NCBI RefSeq assembly: GCF_036227225.1
Contig: NZ_CP109444.1
Span: 1,860,001 to 1,924,000 of the forward strand
Source: Streptomyces sp. NBC_01478
Lineage (GTDB): Bacteria > Actinomycetota > Actinomycetes > Streptomycetales > Streptomycetaceae
Length of the DNA: 64,000 nucleotides
Reading direction: 5' to 3'
Part shown: positions 55,833-64,000 of the stretch, one piece after another
Numbering within the stretch: the first letter of the stretch is position 1
Layout of the letters: each line of letters opens with the position of its first letter
Made by a program: the position numbers and the translations under genes
The notes under the pieces: model-generated
Told to the model about the DNA's origin: nothing
The model's database searches: none
The model's input: the letters and a program-made list of their open reading frames with translations, nothing else

Positions 55833-57971
55833 GTGCTTGGACATCTGCGTGGACACCTGCGCGGACGCCGAAGAAGCGCGGCACTGGCAGCAGCCGTGGC
55901 TGCCTTCCTCACGGTGCTCCTCCCGGCGGGGCCCGCCGAGGCCGGTCAGCGGGCGTGGACGGGTACTTGGACCACCGCGCAGCACGCCTCGTACGACCCG
56001 GGAACCTCGGAGGTGACCGTACGGATACCGGTGCGGGTGAGCGCCGGCGGGTCGAGTGTGCGGATCCGGCTGACCAACGGCTTCACCACCGAGCCCGTGA
56101 CGATCGGGCACGCGACCGTGGGGCGCCGGGACAGTGGCGCCGCCGTCGCAAAGCCGTACCAGCTGCGGTTCGGCGGCAAGGACGGGGTGACGATCGCCGC
56201 CGGGGAGCAGGCGGTGAGCGATTCCGTCCGGCTCCGGGTGCCGGCCCGCAGCGATCTGGTCGTCAGCCTGTACTTCCCTGGCCGGCTGACCCACATCAGC
56301 CAGCACTGGATGGGTCTCCAGACGGTCTACTGGACGCCCGACGGCGGCGGGGACCACGCCGGGGACGTCGGCGGAGACGCGTTCACCAGGACCGACTCCA
56401 CCTTCCCGTTCCTGACCGGTGTCGACGTACGGGGCGGTGACACGGGAGGCTCCGTGGTGGCGCTCGGCGACTCCATCACCGACGGGGCGGCCTCCACGGC
56501 GAACGCCGACCGGCGCTGGCCCGACTATCTGGCGGGGCGGCTGTCTGCCTGCTCGACCACTGCCGGAGTGCTGAACGAGGGCATCAGCGGCAACCGGATC
56601 ACGGCCGGGACCGACGGCAACCCGTCGGCACTGGACCGGCTGGAGCGCGATGTGCTGTCGCAGCCGGGCGCCCGGACGGTGATCCTCTTCGAGGGCGTCA
56701 ACGACCTCAGTTGGGGCGGTGCCACCGGCACTCAGGTGATCGACGGCATGAAGGAGATCGCGCGCCGTGCGCACGCCCGCGGTCTGCGGGTCATCGGAGC
56801 GACAGTCGTCCCGTATCGCGGCTGGGGCGACTGGTGGACCGAGGCCAAGGAGGCCGACCGGCAGCAGGTCAACACGTTCGTCCGGGACTCCGGCGGCGTC
56901 TTCGACGGCTACGCCGACTTCGACAGGGCGGTACGGGACCCGGCCGACCCCACCCGCTATGCCGCCGCGTTCGACTCGGGCGACCATCTGCACCCCAACG
57001 ACACCGGGATGAAGGCGTTCGCCGACGCCGTCGACCTCGCCGGCCTCCGGGTGGCCCGCGACTGCCCCTCCGCCCGAGTCCGGCTCACCCCGTACCTGCC
57101 GAGCCTGCGCTCCGGGGACGGCTCGGAGATCACGGCGGCTGTCACCAACACCGGCCGCAGCGCCGTAACGGAGGTGCGCACCCGGCTCGACCTGCCGGAC
57201 GGCTGGACCGCGACGGCGGACAGCACCGGCCGGCGCACGCTCGACCCGGGCGACAGCACGACCGTGACCTGGACCGTCACCCCGTCGGCCGACGCCACAT
57301 GGGGCGCCGCCCGGATCGGTGTCGCGTCGTCCTTCCGCCAGAGTGGGCGCGTCCGGCATGACAGTGACAGCGTGGACGCCACCGTCGTCCCCGCCCCGAC
57401 CGGTGTCCGGGCGCCGTACCTGACCACCACCACCGCCGAGGGCGCCCAATACGCCCAGAACAGCGGCCAGTTCGCCATCTGGGCCGGCGGCCAGGACCTG
57501 TCCGGCTGGAAGGACGAGAAGGCGGCCGTCTACCTGCCCGGTGCCGCGCCTGCCTCGGGCAGCGTCATCGCCCGCGTCGTAGGCCAGACCGGCAGCGGGC
57601 CCTCCGCCAAAGCCGGAATCGCGGTCGCCAACGACCTGACGGATCCGGCGAAGGGCGGCTACGCCGTGCTGACCATGTCCCGGCAGTTCGGCGTGGAGTT
57701 CATGACCGACAGCGACGGCGACGGCAAGCTCGACACCTGGGCCGGCGGCGGCGCCTCCTACCACCCCGCCTGGCTGAAGCTCGTGCGCGACGGCAGCGCC
57801 TGCGCCGCCTACGCGAGCACCGACGGATCCGCCTGGCAGCAGGTCGGCACCGCGAACGTGCCGTCCGCGAGCGGCGACGGGGACGCGGGCCTGGTCGCGA
57901 GCGCCGTCAACCTCGACTACCCCGGCGAGACCACCACCGCCGTCTTCGACTCCTTCTCGACCACTCACTGA
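55833..57971 (+). CDS. Secreted SGNH/GDSL esterase (second copy) with NEW3 and C-terminal module
   Basis: 712 residues from a GTG with GAGGAGG before it; signal ends near AEAGQ (35). The first 410 residues repeat the plan of the previous gene (GDSITDGAAST, GISGNRITAG, FEGVNDLSWGG, SGDHLHPNDTG). A NEW3 domain (57070-57390) and the C-terminal module (about 57404-57968; FAIWAGGQDLSGWKDEKAAV, GVEFMTDSDGDGKLDTWAGG) follow, so it is the longer of a tandem pair. Confidence 0.9.
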   Translation: MLGHLRGHLRGRRRSAALAAAVAAFLTVLLPAGPAEAGQRAWTGTWTTAQHASYDPGTSEVTVRIPVRVSAGGSSVRIRLTNGFTTEPVTIGHATVGRRDSGAAVAKPYQLRFGGKDGVTIAAGEQAVSDSVRLRVPARSDLVVSLYFPGRLTHISQHWMGLQTVYWTPDGGGDHAGDVGGDAFTRTDSTFPFLTGVDVRGGDTGGSVVALGDSITDGAASTANADRRWPDYLAGRLSACSTTAGVLNEGISGNRITAGTDGNPSALDRLERDVLSQPGARTVILFEGVNDLSWGGATGTQVIDGMKEIARRAHARGLRVIGATVVPYRGWGDWWTEAKEADRQQVNTFVRDSGGVFDGYADFDRAVRDPADPTRYAAAFDSGDHLHPNDTGMKAFADAVDLAGLRVARDCPSARVRLTPYLPSLRSGDGSEITAAVTNTGRSAVTEVRTRLDLPDGWTATADSTGRRTLDPGDSTTVTWTVTPSADATWGAARIGVASSFRQSGRVRHDSDSVDATVVPAPTGVRAPYLTTTTAEGAQYAQNSGQFAIWAGGQDLSGWKDEKAAVYLPGAAPASGSVIARVVGQTGSGPSAKAGIAVANDLTDPAKGGYAVLTMSRQFGVEFMTDSDGDGKLDTWAGGGASYHPAWLKLVRDGSACAAYASTDGSAWQQVGTANVPSASGDGDAGLVASAVNLDYPGETTTAVFDSFSTTH

Positions 57972-57982
57972 GAGGCAGTTCC

Positions 57983-59413
57983 TTGACCGTCAGCCGCAGA
58001 AGGTTCCTGACGACAGCCACCGCTCTCGGCGGGGCCGTGCTGCTCGCCCCGCCCGGCGCCGCACAGGCGATCGCCAACGGCAGTCCCGGCTACCTCCCCA
58101 CCAAAGCGTCTCTGGACACCCACCCCGTCCCCCGCTGGTACAAGGATGCCAAGTTCGGCATCTTCGTCCACTGGGGCGTCTACTCGGTCCCCGCCGGCTC
58201 CGCACGGCAGATGGCCGCCGAGTGGTACCTCTGGTACCAGAGCGACAAGAACAACCAGACGTGGGCCTACCACCGCGACACCTACGGCGAGAACTTCGTC
58301 TACGACGACTTCATCCCGCGGTTCACCGCCGAGAACTACGACCCGGACTCCTGGGTGCGGCTGTTCGAGCAGGCGGGCGCCGAGTACTTCGCGCTCACCA
58401 GCAAGCACCATGACGGATTCGCGCTTTTCCCCAGCCAGGTGACGGACCGTCACGCCGGGAAGTACGGGCCGAAGCGTGATCTGGTGGGCGAGCTGATGGC
58501 GGCGGCGCGCAGGCGTGGCACCGTACGGCCCGGCCTGTACTACTCGCTCGGGGAGTTCTTCAACCCGGCGCTCGACCGGCCCATGAAGAACTTCTACACC
58601 GACCAGGAGGTCCCCATGACCGGCTACCAGCCGGTCGACGACTACGTCGGGGACTACGAGCTGAAGCAGCTCTACGAGATCATCGACCGCTACGACCCCG
58701 AGCTGCTGTGGGCCGACGGCCAGTGGTTCCGCAAGACCGACACCACGCCGTGGCGCAGCGAAGAGCCGATGGCCCACTACTACAACCGGGCCATGAACCG
58801 CCCCCGGCCCAAGGGGGTCGTGGTCAACGACCGCTTCGACACCCACTTCGACTTCGCGACGTACGAGCAGCGCACCAACCCCACGATGGACCCGCAGAAG
58901 TGGGAGTGCTGCATCACCATGGGCTACTCCTGGGGCTACAACAAGTTCGAGCTGGACGAGGACTACAAGACCTCGGAGTTCCTCATCCACCTGCTCGCCG
59001 ATGTGACCAGCAAGAACGGAAACCTGCTGCTGAACATCGGCCCCAGGCCGGACGGCACGATCCCGGACATCATGCAGCAGCGGCTGCTTGACATCGGCGC
59101 CTGGCTGGACGTCAACGGCCCTGCGATCTACGGTTCCACGCCGTGGCTGCGGGCTGAGGAGGAGGGCAGCCCCGTCGGTATCCGGTACACCGTCTCTCCG
59201 GGCAAGTTCAACATCATCGTGCTGGGCGCCCCCAGCGGAACGCTGTCGGTGCCCGCCGACATACCCGTGAGCGCCGACTCACAGATCCGGCTACTGGGAC
59301 ACAGCGAGCCGCTGCGCTGGACCCGCAGCGACGGCAAGGTCCACATCCAGGTCCCGGCCACCCTGCCCAGCGACATCGCCAACACCTTCACCGTCGACTG
59401 GAACCGAAGGTGA
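57983..59413 (+). CDS. GH29 alpha-L-fucosidase, probably Tat-exported
   Basis: 476 residues from a TTG start preceded by GAGAGG. The N-terminus MTVSRRRFLTTATALGGAVL is a clear twin-arginine signal. GH29 signatures are WYKDAKFGIFVHWGVYSVP, TSKHHDGFALFPS and nucleophile ELLWADGQWF (D245); FDFATYEQRTNP and NLLLNIGPRPDGTIPD are also typical. It should release L-fucose from glycan ends. The stop overlaps the next gene by four bases, in another frame. Confidence 0.93.
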   Translation: MTVSRRRFLTTATALGGAVLLAPPGAAQAIANGSPGYLPTKASLDTHPVPRWYKDAKFGIFVHWGVYSVPAGSARQMAAEWYLWYQSDKNNQTWAYHRDTYGENFVYDDFIPRFTAENYDPDSWVRLFEQAGAEYFALTSKHHDGFALFPSQVTDRHAGKYGPKRDLVGELMAAARRRGTVRPGLYYSLGEFFNPALDRPMKNFYTDQEVPMTGYQPVDDYVGDYELKQLYEIIDRYDPELLWADGQWFRKTDTTPWRSEEPMAHYYNRAMNRPRPKGVVVNDRFDTHFDFATYEQRTNPTMDPQKWECCITMGYSWGYNKFELDEDYKTSEFLIHLLADVTSKNGNLLLNIGPRPDGTIPDIMQQRLLDIGAWLDVNGPAIYGSTPWLRAEEEGSPVGIRYTVSPGKFNIIVLGAPSGTLSVPADIPVSADSQIRLLGHSEPLRWTRSDGKVHIQVPATLPSDIANTFTVDWNRR

Positions 59414-60366
59414 GCCGCATGACGACGCGTACGGCGACCGGGACCGCGCTCGACACCCTCGGCCCCGCCCTGACCGTCACCACCGATCCGGCCGACCCGG
59501 CGAGCGGCGACGCGCTGACCGCCACCGCCGTCCTCACCAACACCTGCCCCTTCCCGCTCCGCAACGCCGTCCTCTACCTGATGGATCCGGGCGCGACGAC
59601 CGCGACGAGGACGATCCCGCTCGGCGACCTGCGCCGCGGCGCGAAGATCACTCGTAGCTGGGCGACGACGATGCCGACGGACGTGGCCGGGAACGTGTCG
59701 TTCACCGCGCACGTCGTCTTCGACGTCGCCGGGCGCAGCGCCGACTGCGCCCGGTCCGCCAGAACGTTCACCGTGCCCTACCGGCCGGTCGGGGTACGGG
59801 ATCCCTACCGCTCCTTCGCCACCGCCGACGGCGCGGCCTTCGGCCAGTACGGCAGCCAACTGGTGATCTGGGCGGGCGGCCGGGACCTGTCCGGCGGCAC
59901 GGACGAAAAGGGCGTCATCCACCTTCCCGGCGCCGCCGGCGAGTCCAGCGTGGTGCAGGTCGAGACGGTCAGCCTGACCGGCAGCGACAACCCCTCGGCC
60001 AAGTACGGGATCGCGGTCGCGAACGACCTCACGGCGCCGGAGAAGGGCGGCTACGCGGTGCTCACCATGTCGCTCGACTACGGCCTGGAGTTCATGACCG
60101 ACAGCGACGGCGACGGGCATCTCGACACCTGGGCCGGCGGCGGCGCCTCCTACCACCCCGCCTGGCTGCGACTGGTCCGCTCCGGGACCGCGTACACGGC
60201 GTACGCCACCGGCAACGGGCTGGCCTGGGACGAGATCGGCAGCGCGACCGTGCCCTCCGCGAGCGGCGCCCTGGACGCCGGGGTGGTGGCGAGCGCGGTG
60301 AACCTCAACTACCCGGGCACGACCGTGCAGGCCGTGTTCGACCACTTCACCGTGGAGGAGTCATGA
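59410..60366 (+). CDS. NEW3 plus C-terminal-module protein without catalytic domain or signal peptide
   Basis: 318 residues from a GTG overlapping the fucosidase stop (in-frame ATG at 59419 is an alternative). No hydrophobic N-terminus. Residues about 18-130 are NEW3-like (DALTATAVLTNTCPFPLRN); residues about 130-318 are the same module that ends the first GH31 and the second SGNH esterase (LVIWAGGRDLSGGTDEKG, GLEFMTDSDGDGHLDTWAGG, SYHPAWLRLVRSG). Those modules are elsewhere parts of exported enzymes. It may be the detached C-terminus of the fucosidase, or a partner protein carried out with it. Confidence 0.8.
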   Translation: MSRMTTRTATGTALDTLGPALTVTTDPADPASGDALTATAVLTNTCPFPLRNAVLYLMDPGATTATRTIPLGDLRRGAKITRSWATTMPTDVAGNVSFTAHVVFDVAGRSADCARSARTFTVPYRPVGVRDPYRSFATADGAAFGQYGSQLVIWAGGRDLSGGTDEKGVIHLPGAAGESSVVQVETVSLTGSDNPSAKYGIAVANDLTAPEKGGYAVLTMSLDYGLEFMTDSDGDGHLDTWAGGGASYHPAWLRLVRSGTAYTAYATGNGLAWDEIGSATVPSASGALDAGVVASAVNLNYPGTTVQAVFDHFTVEES

Positions 60367-61280
60367 ACACCGGCCGGACACACCGTCAGACCTACCGCCC
60401 CGACGAGGACTTCCTCACCCCGCCCGTCTCACTCACCGTCGTACCGTCCGCTCCGGAGTCGGGCTCGGCCGTGACCCTGACCGCCACCCTCACCAACACC
60501 GCCCGGGTCGGGCTGCTCGGCACCGTCCTGTACCTCGCCGTGAACGGCACCGGACGGCCGTCCGCCCTCGGTCGCCTGGCGCCCGGAGGATCGGCGACCC
60601 GCACCTGGCGCACCCGGCTCGCCGACGACGCCGAGGGCGAGGTCTCGTTCACCGCCCATGCCCTCTTCGACGTCGGCCCCGGCAGCTCCGACTGCACCCG
60701 CGCGTCCTCCTCGGTACTGCTGCCGTACCGGTCGCTTCCCGGCGCCTTCGACAACGCCGGCATCGCCTCCGACGACGCCCTCACCGTCGCCGACATCGAC
60801 GGTTCGGCGTCCAGCCTGTCCGCGCAGGCACTGGCAGCGGCCGGGCTGACCCCGGGGGCGGCGGTCACGTACAACGGGGTGACCTTCACCTGGCCGGACA
60901 CCCGGCCCGGGAACCTCGACAACGTGATCTGCTCCGGGCAGACCGTGCTGCTGTCCGGCTCGGGCTCCCGGCTGGCCTTCCTCGGCACCAGCACCTGGGG
61001 CGCGGGCAAGGGGGACGGCAAGGTCGTCTACGCCGACGGCTCCGAGCAGGCGTTCTCCGTCGACGTCCCCGACTGGTACGGGGCGAACGCGTCGGCGGCC
61101 GTCGTGCTGCCCTACCGCCACATCGCCACGGGCCGGGACGACAACCAGGTCAGTCTCTACACCTTCGGCGTCGATCTCGACTCGGGCAAGGAGCTGCGGT
61201 CTCTGGTCCTGCCGAAAGTGAGCGACGGCCTCCAGTCGGGCGTAGCCGCTCTGCACGTGTTCACGATGACGGTCGCCTGA
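60363..61280 (+). CDS. Second signal-less NEW3 and sugar-binding-like protein
   Basis: 305 residues, ATG overlapping the previous stop by four bases, no signal peptide. Residues about 20-125 are NEW3-like (GSAVTLTATLTNTARVGLLG); residues about 128-305 form a beta-rich domain beginning GAFDNAGIASDDALTVADID and containing YNGVTFTWPDTRPGNLDNVI, wording seen at the ends of secreted glycosidases and phosphoesterases. No catalytic motif. As with the preceding gene, its parts belong outside the cell while the protein carries no export signal. Confidence 0.78.
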   Translation: MNTGRTHRQTYRPDEDFLTPPVSLTVVPSAPESGSAVTLTATLTNTARVGLLGTVLYLAVNGTGRPSALGRLAPGGSATRTWRTRLADDAEGEVSFTAHALFDVGPGSSDCTRASSSVLLPYRSLPGAFDNAGIASDDALTVADIDGSASSLSAQALAAAGLTPGAAVTYNGVTFTWPDTRPGNLDNVICSGQTVLLSGSGSRLAFLGTSTWGAGKGDGKVVYADGSEQAFSVDVPDWYGANASAAVVLPYRHIATGRDDNQVSLYTFGVDLDSGKELRSLVLPKVSDGLQSGVAALHVFTMTVA

Positions 61281-61294
61281 GCGCCGGGAAGGAC

Positions 61295-64000
61295 ATGACG
61301 TTCATGAACGACAACCGAGGCATCACCCGCAGACGGGTACTGACGGGTGCGATCGTGCTGGGCGGCGCCACGCTACTGCCCCGCGCACAGGGCGCGTTCG
61401 CGTCCAGTGGCCGGTTCGATCATGCTCCCGCGGCGGCCGCGCTGCGGCGGCTCGTGCCCGACCACCATCGGCAGATCACCCTGCGTCCCGTCACCGGGGA
61501 GGGCGACCGGTTCCGTGTCACCGGCCGGACCGGGCAGATCACCGTCGAGGGCACCAGCCCGGCGGTGCTGCTCACCGGCTTTCACACCTACCTCAGGCAG
61601 GTCGCACAAGCCTCCGTCTCCTGGAACGGCGAGCAGCTAGACCTTCCCCGGCTGCTGCCCGCGCCCGGCGGGGAGATCAGCGGATCGGCGAACGTGCCGC
61701 ACCGGTTCGCCTTCAACGACACCAGCGAGGGCTACACGGCGCCGTACCGGAAGTGGGACACATGGGAGCGGGAACTCGACGTGCTCGCGCTGCACGGAGT
61801 CAACGCGGTGCTGGTGTACATCGGCGGCGACGCGGTCTACTACGACACGTTCCGGAAGTTCGGCTACTCCGACGCCGAGGTGAGGGCCTGGATTCCCGCC
61901 CCGGCCCACCAGCCCTGGTGGCTGCTGCAGAACATGTCCGGTTTCGGCGGCCCGACGCCCCGCAGGCTGATCGAGGAGCGGGCCGCCCTCGCAGAGAAGG
62001 TCATCGGCCGCGTGCGGGAGCTGGGTATGACGCCGGTACTGCCAGGCTACTTCGGCACCGTGCCGGACGGGTTCACCGACCGGCACGGAGGCGACGCGAC
62101 GATCGTCGCACAGGGCACCTGGGGAGCCTTCAAGCGCCCCGACTGGCTCGACCCCCGCACCTCGGCCTTCGCCGAGGTCGCCGCCGGCTTCTACCGGAAC
62201 CAGGCGCAGCGGTTCGGCGACAGCACGATGTACAAGATGGACTTGCTGCACGAGGGCGGCAACGCCGGTGACGTGCCGGTCGGCGACGCCGCGAAGGCCG
62301 TCGAGGCCGCGCTGCAGGCCGCCCACCCGGGTGCCGTGTGGGCGATCCTGGGCTGGCAGACCAACCCGTCGAAGGCGATCCTGGAGGCCGTCGACAAGAG
62401 CCGGATGCTGGTCGTCGACGGCCTGTCGGACCGCTACACGACGGTGACCGACCGGGAGAGCGACTGGGGCGGCACCCCGTACGCCTTCGGCAGCATCTGG
62501 AACTTCGGCGGCCACACCCCGATCGGCGCCAACGCTCCCGACTGGGTGGACGTGTACCCGAAGTGGCGGGACAAGGAGGGCAGCACGCTCGCCGGGATCG
62601 CCGCGATGCCCGAGGCCGCCGACAACAACCATGCCGCCTTCGCGCTCCTGACCGACCTGGCCTGGACGCCCGGCAGCATCGACCTGGACGACTGGTTCGC
62701 CGCCTACGCCACATCCCGCTACGGCGCCGCCGACCAGCACGCCGTCACCGCATGGCGGACGATCCGCGACACCGCGTACAACATGACGCGCGCCGACTCC
62801 TGGAGCGAGGCCCCCGACGGCCTGTTCGGCGCCCGGCCGAGTCTCGGCGCGAACAAGGCAGCAGCCTGGGGCCCGGAGTCCGACCGATACGACACCACGG
62901 TGTTCGACACCGCCCTCACCGAACTGCTGCGCGTCCCCGCCGCGTTGCGCGCCGGCTCCGCCTACCGGTACGACCTGGCCGACGTGGCCCGGCAGGTGCT
63001 GTCCAACCGCAGCCGGATACTGCTGCCGCAGATCAAGTCGGCGTACGAAGCCGGGAACCCCGACCGCTTCGACCGGCTGACCTCGGTGTGGCTGGACTGG
63101 ATGCGGCTGATGGACCGGGTGCTGGCCACCAGCGAGCAGCACCTGCTGGGGAAGTGGCTGGCCGACGCCCGGTCCTGGGGCGCCACCGGAGCCGAGAAGG
63201 ACCAACTGGAGTACGACGCACGGTCGATCATCACCACCTGGGGCGGCCGCGCGCAGAGCGACGAGGGGCTGCACGACTACGCCAACCGGGAGTGGTCCGG
63301 GCTGGTCGGCGGGCTCTATCTGACGCGCTGGCGTACGTACTTCGACGAGTTGTCGGCGGCACTGAAGAAGGGGAAGGAGCCCGCGGCCATCGACTGGTTC
63401 GCGCTGGAGGACACCTGGGCGCACCGGCACGACACCTACCCGGTCCGGGCCAGCGGGGACGTCCACCGGCTCGCCGACCTGATCCGCGACACTCTGGCCG
63501 TCGACCCCCACCAGACGAACCTGGCCGCCTCCGCCGACCGGGGCTCGCTGTCGGCCGGTCGGCCGGCCACCGTCACCGTGACGTTCACCAACCGCAACGG
63601 CTTCGCGGCGGCGACCGGCGTGACGCTGTCGGTCGACCCGCCGGAGGGTATGTCGGCGGAGCCGACCGGCATGGTGACGGCCGCCTCCGTGGCGCCGGGC
63701 GAGTCGTTCTCCGCGTCCTTCAGGGTCGCCCTGGCCGGGGCGGCCGCCGGGGAGCCGGTGCCCAGGGTGCCGGTGACGGCGACGTACCGGACGGGCGGCA
63801 CGGCTGGGTCGGCGATCGCGGCAGTGCGGCTGCTGGTGGGAACGGGTGTCGAGGCGCCGTACCGTACGGCTTCGTTCAACGACGCGGTGTTCGGCGAGTC
63901 CGGGGACACGCTGGCCGTCGAGGGCGGCGGCGCGGACCTGTGGGGCGCCACGAACGAGTTCGGCGCGGTCTACCGGGCAGGCGCCTTCGGCGACAGCTCG
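61295..64000 (+). CDS. GH89 alpha-N-acetylglucosaminidase, Tat-exported, 3' end outside window
   Basis: At least 902 residues, continuing past the window. The N-terminus NRGITRRRVLTGAIVLGGAT is a twin-arginine signal. The GH89 (NAGLU) regions are complete: HRFAFNDTSEGYTAPYRKWD, ALHGVNAVLVYIGG, presumed acid/base Glu in MYKMDLLHEGGNAGD (about 62230-62270), and nucleophile Glu in GIAAMPEAADNNHAAF (about 62600-62640). The all-helical C-terminal domain follows, then NEW3 (63520-63830) and the start of the shared module (VEAPYRTASFNDAVFGESGD from 63849). It removes alpha-linked GlcNAc, as found on gastric-type mucin and heparan. ATGs at 61295 and 61304 are both possible starts. Confidence 0.9.
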   Translation, partial: MTFMNDNRGITRRRVLTGAIVLGGATLLPRAQGAFASSGRFDHAPAAAALRRLVPDHHRQITLRPVTGEGDRFRVTGRTGQITVEGTSPAVLLTGFHTYLRQVAQASVSWNGEQLDLPRLLPAPGGEISGSANVPHRFAFNDTSEGYTAPYRKWDTWERELDVLALHGVNAVLVYIGGDAVYYDTFRKFGYSDAEVRAWIPAPAHQPWWLLQNMSGFGGPTPRRLIEERAALAEKVIGRVRELGMTPVLPGYFGTVPDGFTDRHGGDATIVAQGTWGAFKRPDWLDPRTSAFAEVAAGFYRNQAQRFGDSTMYKMDLLHEGGNAGDVPVGDAAKAVEAALQAAHPGAVWAILGWQTNPSKAILEAVDKSRMLVVDGLSDRYTTVTDRESDWGGTPYAFGSIWNFGGHTPIGANAPDWVDVYPKWRDKEGSTLAGIAAMPEAADNNHAAFALLTDLAWTPGSIDLDDWFAAYATSRYGAADQHAVTAWRTIRDTAYNMTRADSWSEAPDGLFGARPSLGANKAAAWGPESDRYDTTVFDTALTELLRVPAALRAGSAYRYDLADVARQVLSNRSRILLPQIKSAYEAGNPDRFDRLTSVWLDWMRLMDRVLATSEQHLLGKWLADARSWGATGAEKDQLEYDARSIITTWGGRAQSDEGLHDYANREWSGLVGGLYLTRWRTYFDELSAALKKGKEPAAIDWFALEDTWAHRHDTYPVRASGDVHRLADLIRDTLAVDPHQTNLAASADRGSLSAGRPATVTVTFTNRNGFAAATGVTLSVDPPEGMSAEPTGMVTAASVAPGESFSASFRVALAGAAAGEPVPRVPVTATYRTGGTAGSAIAAVRLLVGTGVEAPYRTASFNDAVFGESGDTLAVEGGGADLWGATNEFGAVYRAGAFGDSS

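Noticed and set aside
1..64000. CRISPR arrays, tRNA or rRNA genes, insertion sequences or prophage
   Set aside because: I looked for regular short repeats, tRNA-like ends and transposase motifs and saw none; without a search tool small degenerate examples could be missed.

Overview
The window looks like a piece of a Streptomyces (or very close streptomycete) chromosome. The DNA is uniformly very GC-rich, almost every gene has G/C at third codon positions, GTG and TTG starts follow strong purine-rich ribosome sites, sugar ABC transporters come without their own ATPase, and leucine TTA codons are rare and sit in particular genes. I saw no rRNA, tRNA, CRISPR array or insertion sequence.

Left part (1-16.2 kb). 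The 5' part of an MFS exporter is divergent from a two-gene unit made of an odd aromatic amino acid lyase homologue, whose cofactor-forming triad has lost its glycine, and an amidohydrolase. Next is an alpha-mannan locus: two GH76 endo-alpha-1,6-mannanases, a GH27 alpha-galactosidase with a ricin-type lectin, a GH125 exo-alpha-1,6-mannosidase, a right-handed beta-helix glycosidase, a sugar ABC transporter and a LacI-family regulator. Five near-palindromes of the form TGGWAACGTTWCCA lie in front of these units and define a probable LacI regulon for fungal (or actinobacterial) mannan. A decayed glycosidase fragment lies between GH125 and the beta-helix gene.

Middle part (16.4-31.2 kb). Here lies the most unexpected system: acyl-CoA carboxylase beta subunit, fatty acyl-AMP ligase, a five-domain ACP-KS-AT-ACP-TE condensing synthase, and an antigen-85-like secreted acyltransferase. 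They are followed by a PucR-type regulator and a secreted cutinase. This is the gene content of the mycobacterial mycolate condensation locus (accD4, fadD32, pks13, fbp, Rv3802c-like cutinase), in an organism of a type not known to make mycolates. Regulator and cutinase both carry TTA codons, suggesting bldA (developmental) control. A secreted alpha/beta hydrolase, an OsmC protein and a two-domain peptidoglycan hydrolase follow on the minus strand.

Right part (31.4-64 kb). A WD40 gene (minus) and a duplicated SnoaL-like gene (plus) have both lost their 5' ends at one point near 34.04 kb, which looks like a deletion scar. Then comes a second sugar-utilisation locus: a DeoR-type regulator, a second ABC transporter lacking an ATPase, and one plus-strand operon of at least 23.7 kb running off the window. 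It encodes GH31, GH123-like, two GH35, a second GH31, two SGNH esterases, a GH29 fucosidase, two binding-module proteins without signal peptides, and GH89 alpha-N-acetylglucosaminidase. Together these activities fit stepwise removal of Gal, GalNAc, Fuc and GlcNAc from mucin-type or similar glycoprotein glycans outside the cell, with import by the adjacent transporter. Two modules (NEW3 and an unnamed C-terminal beta-sandwich-like module) are reused across the operon.
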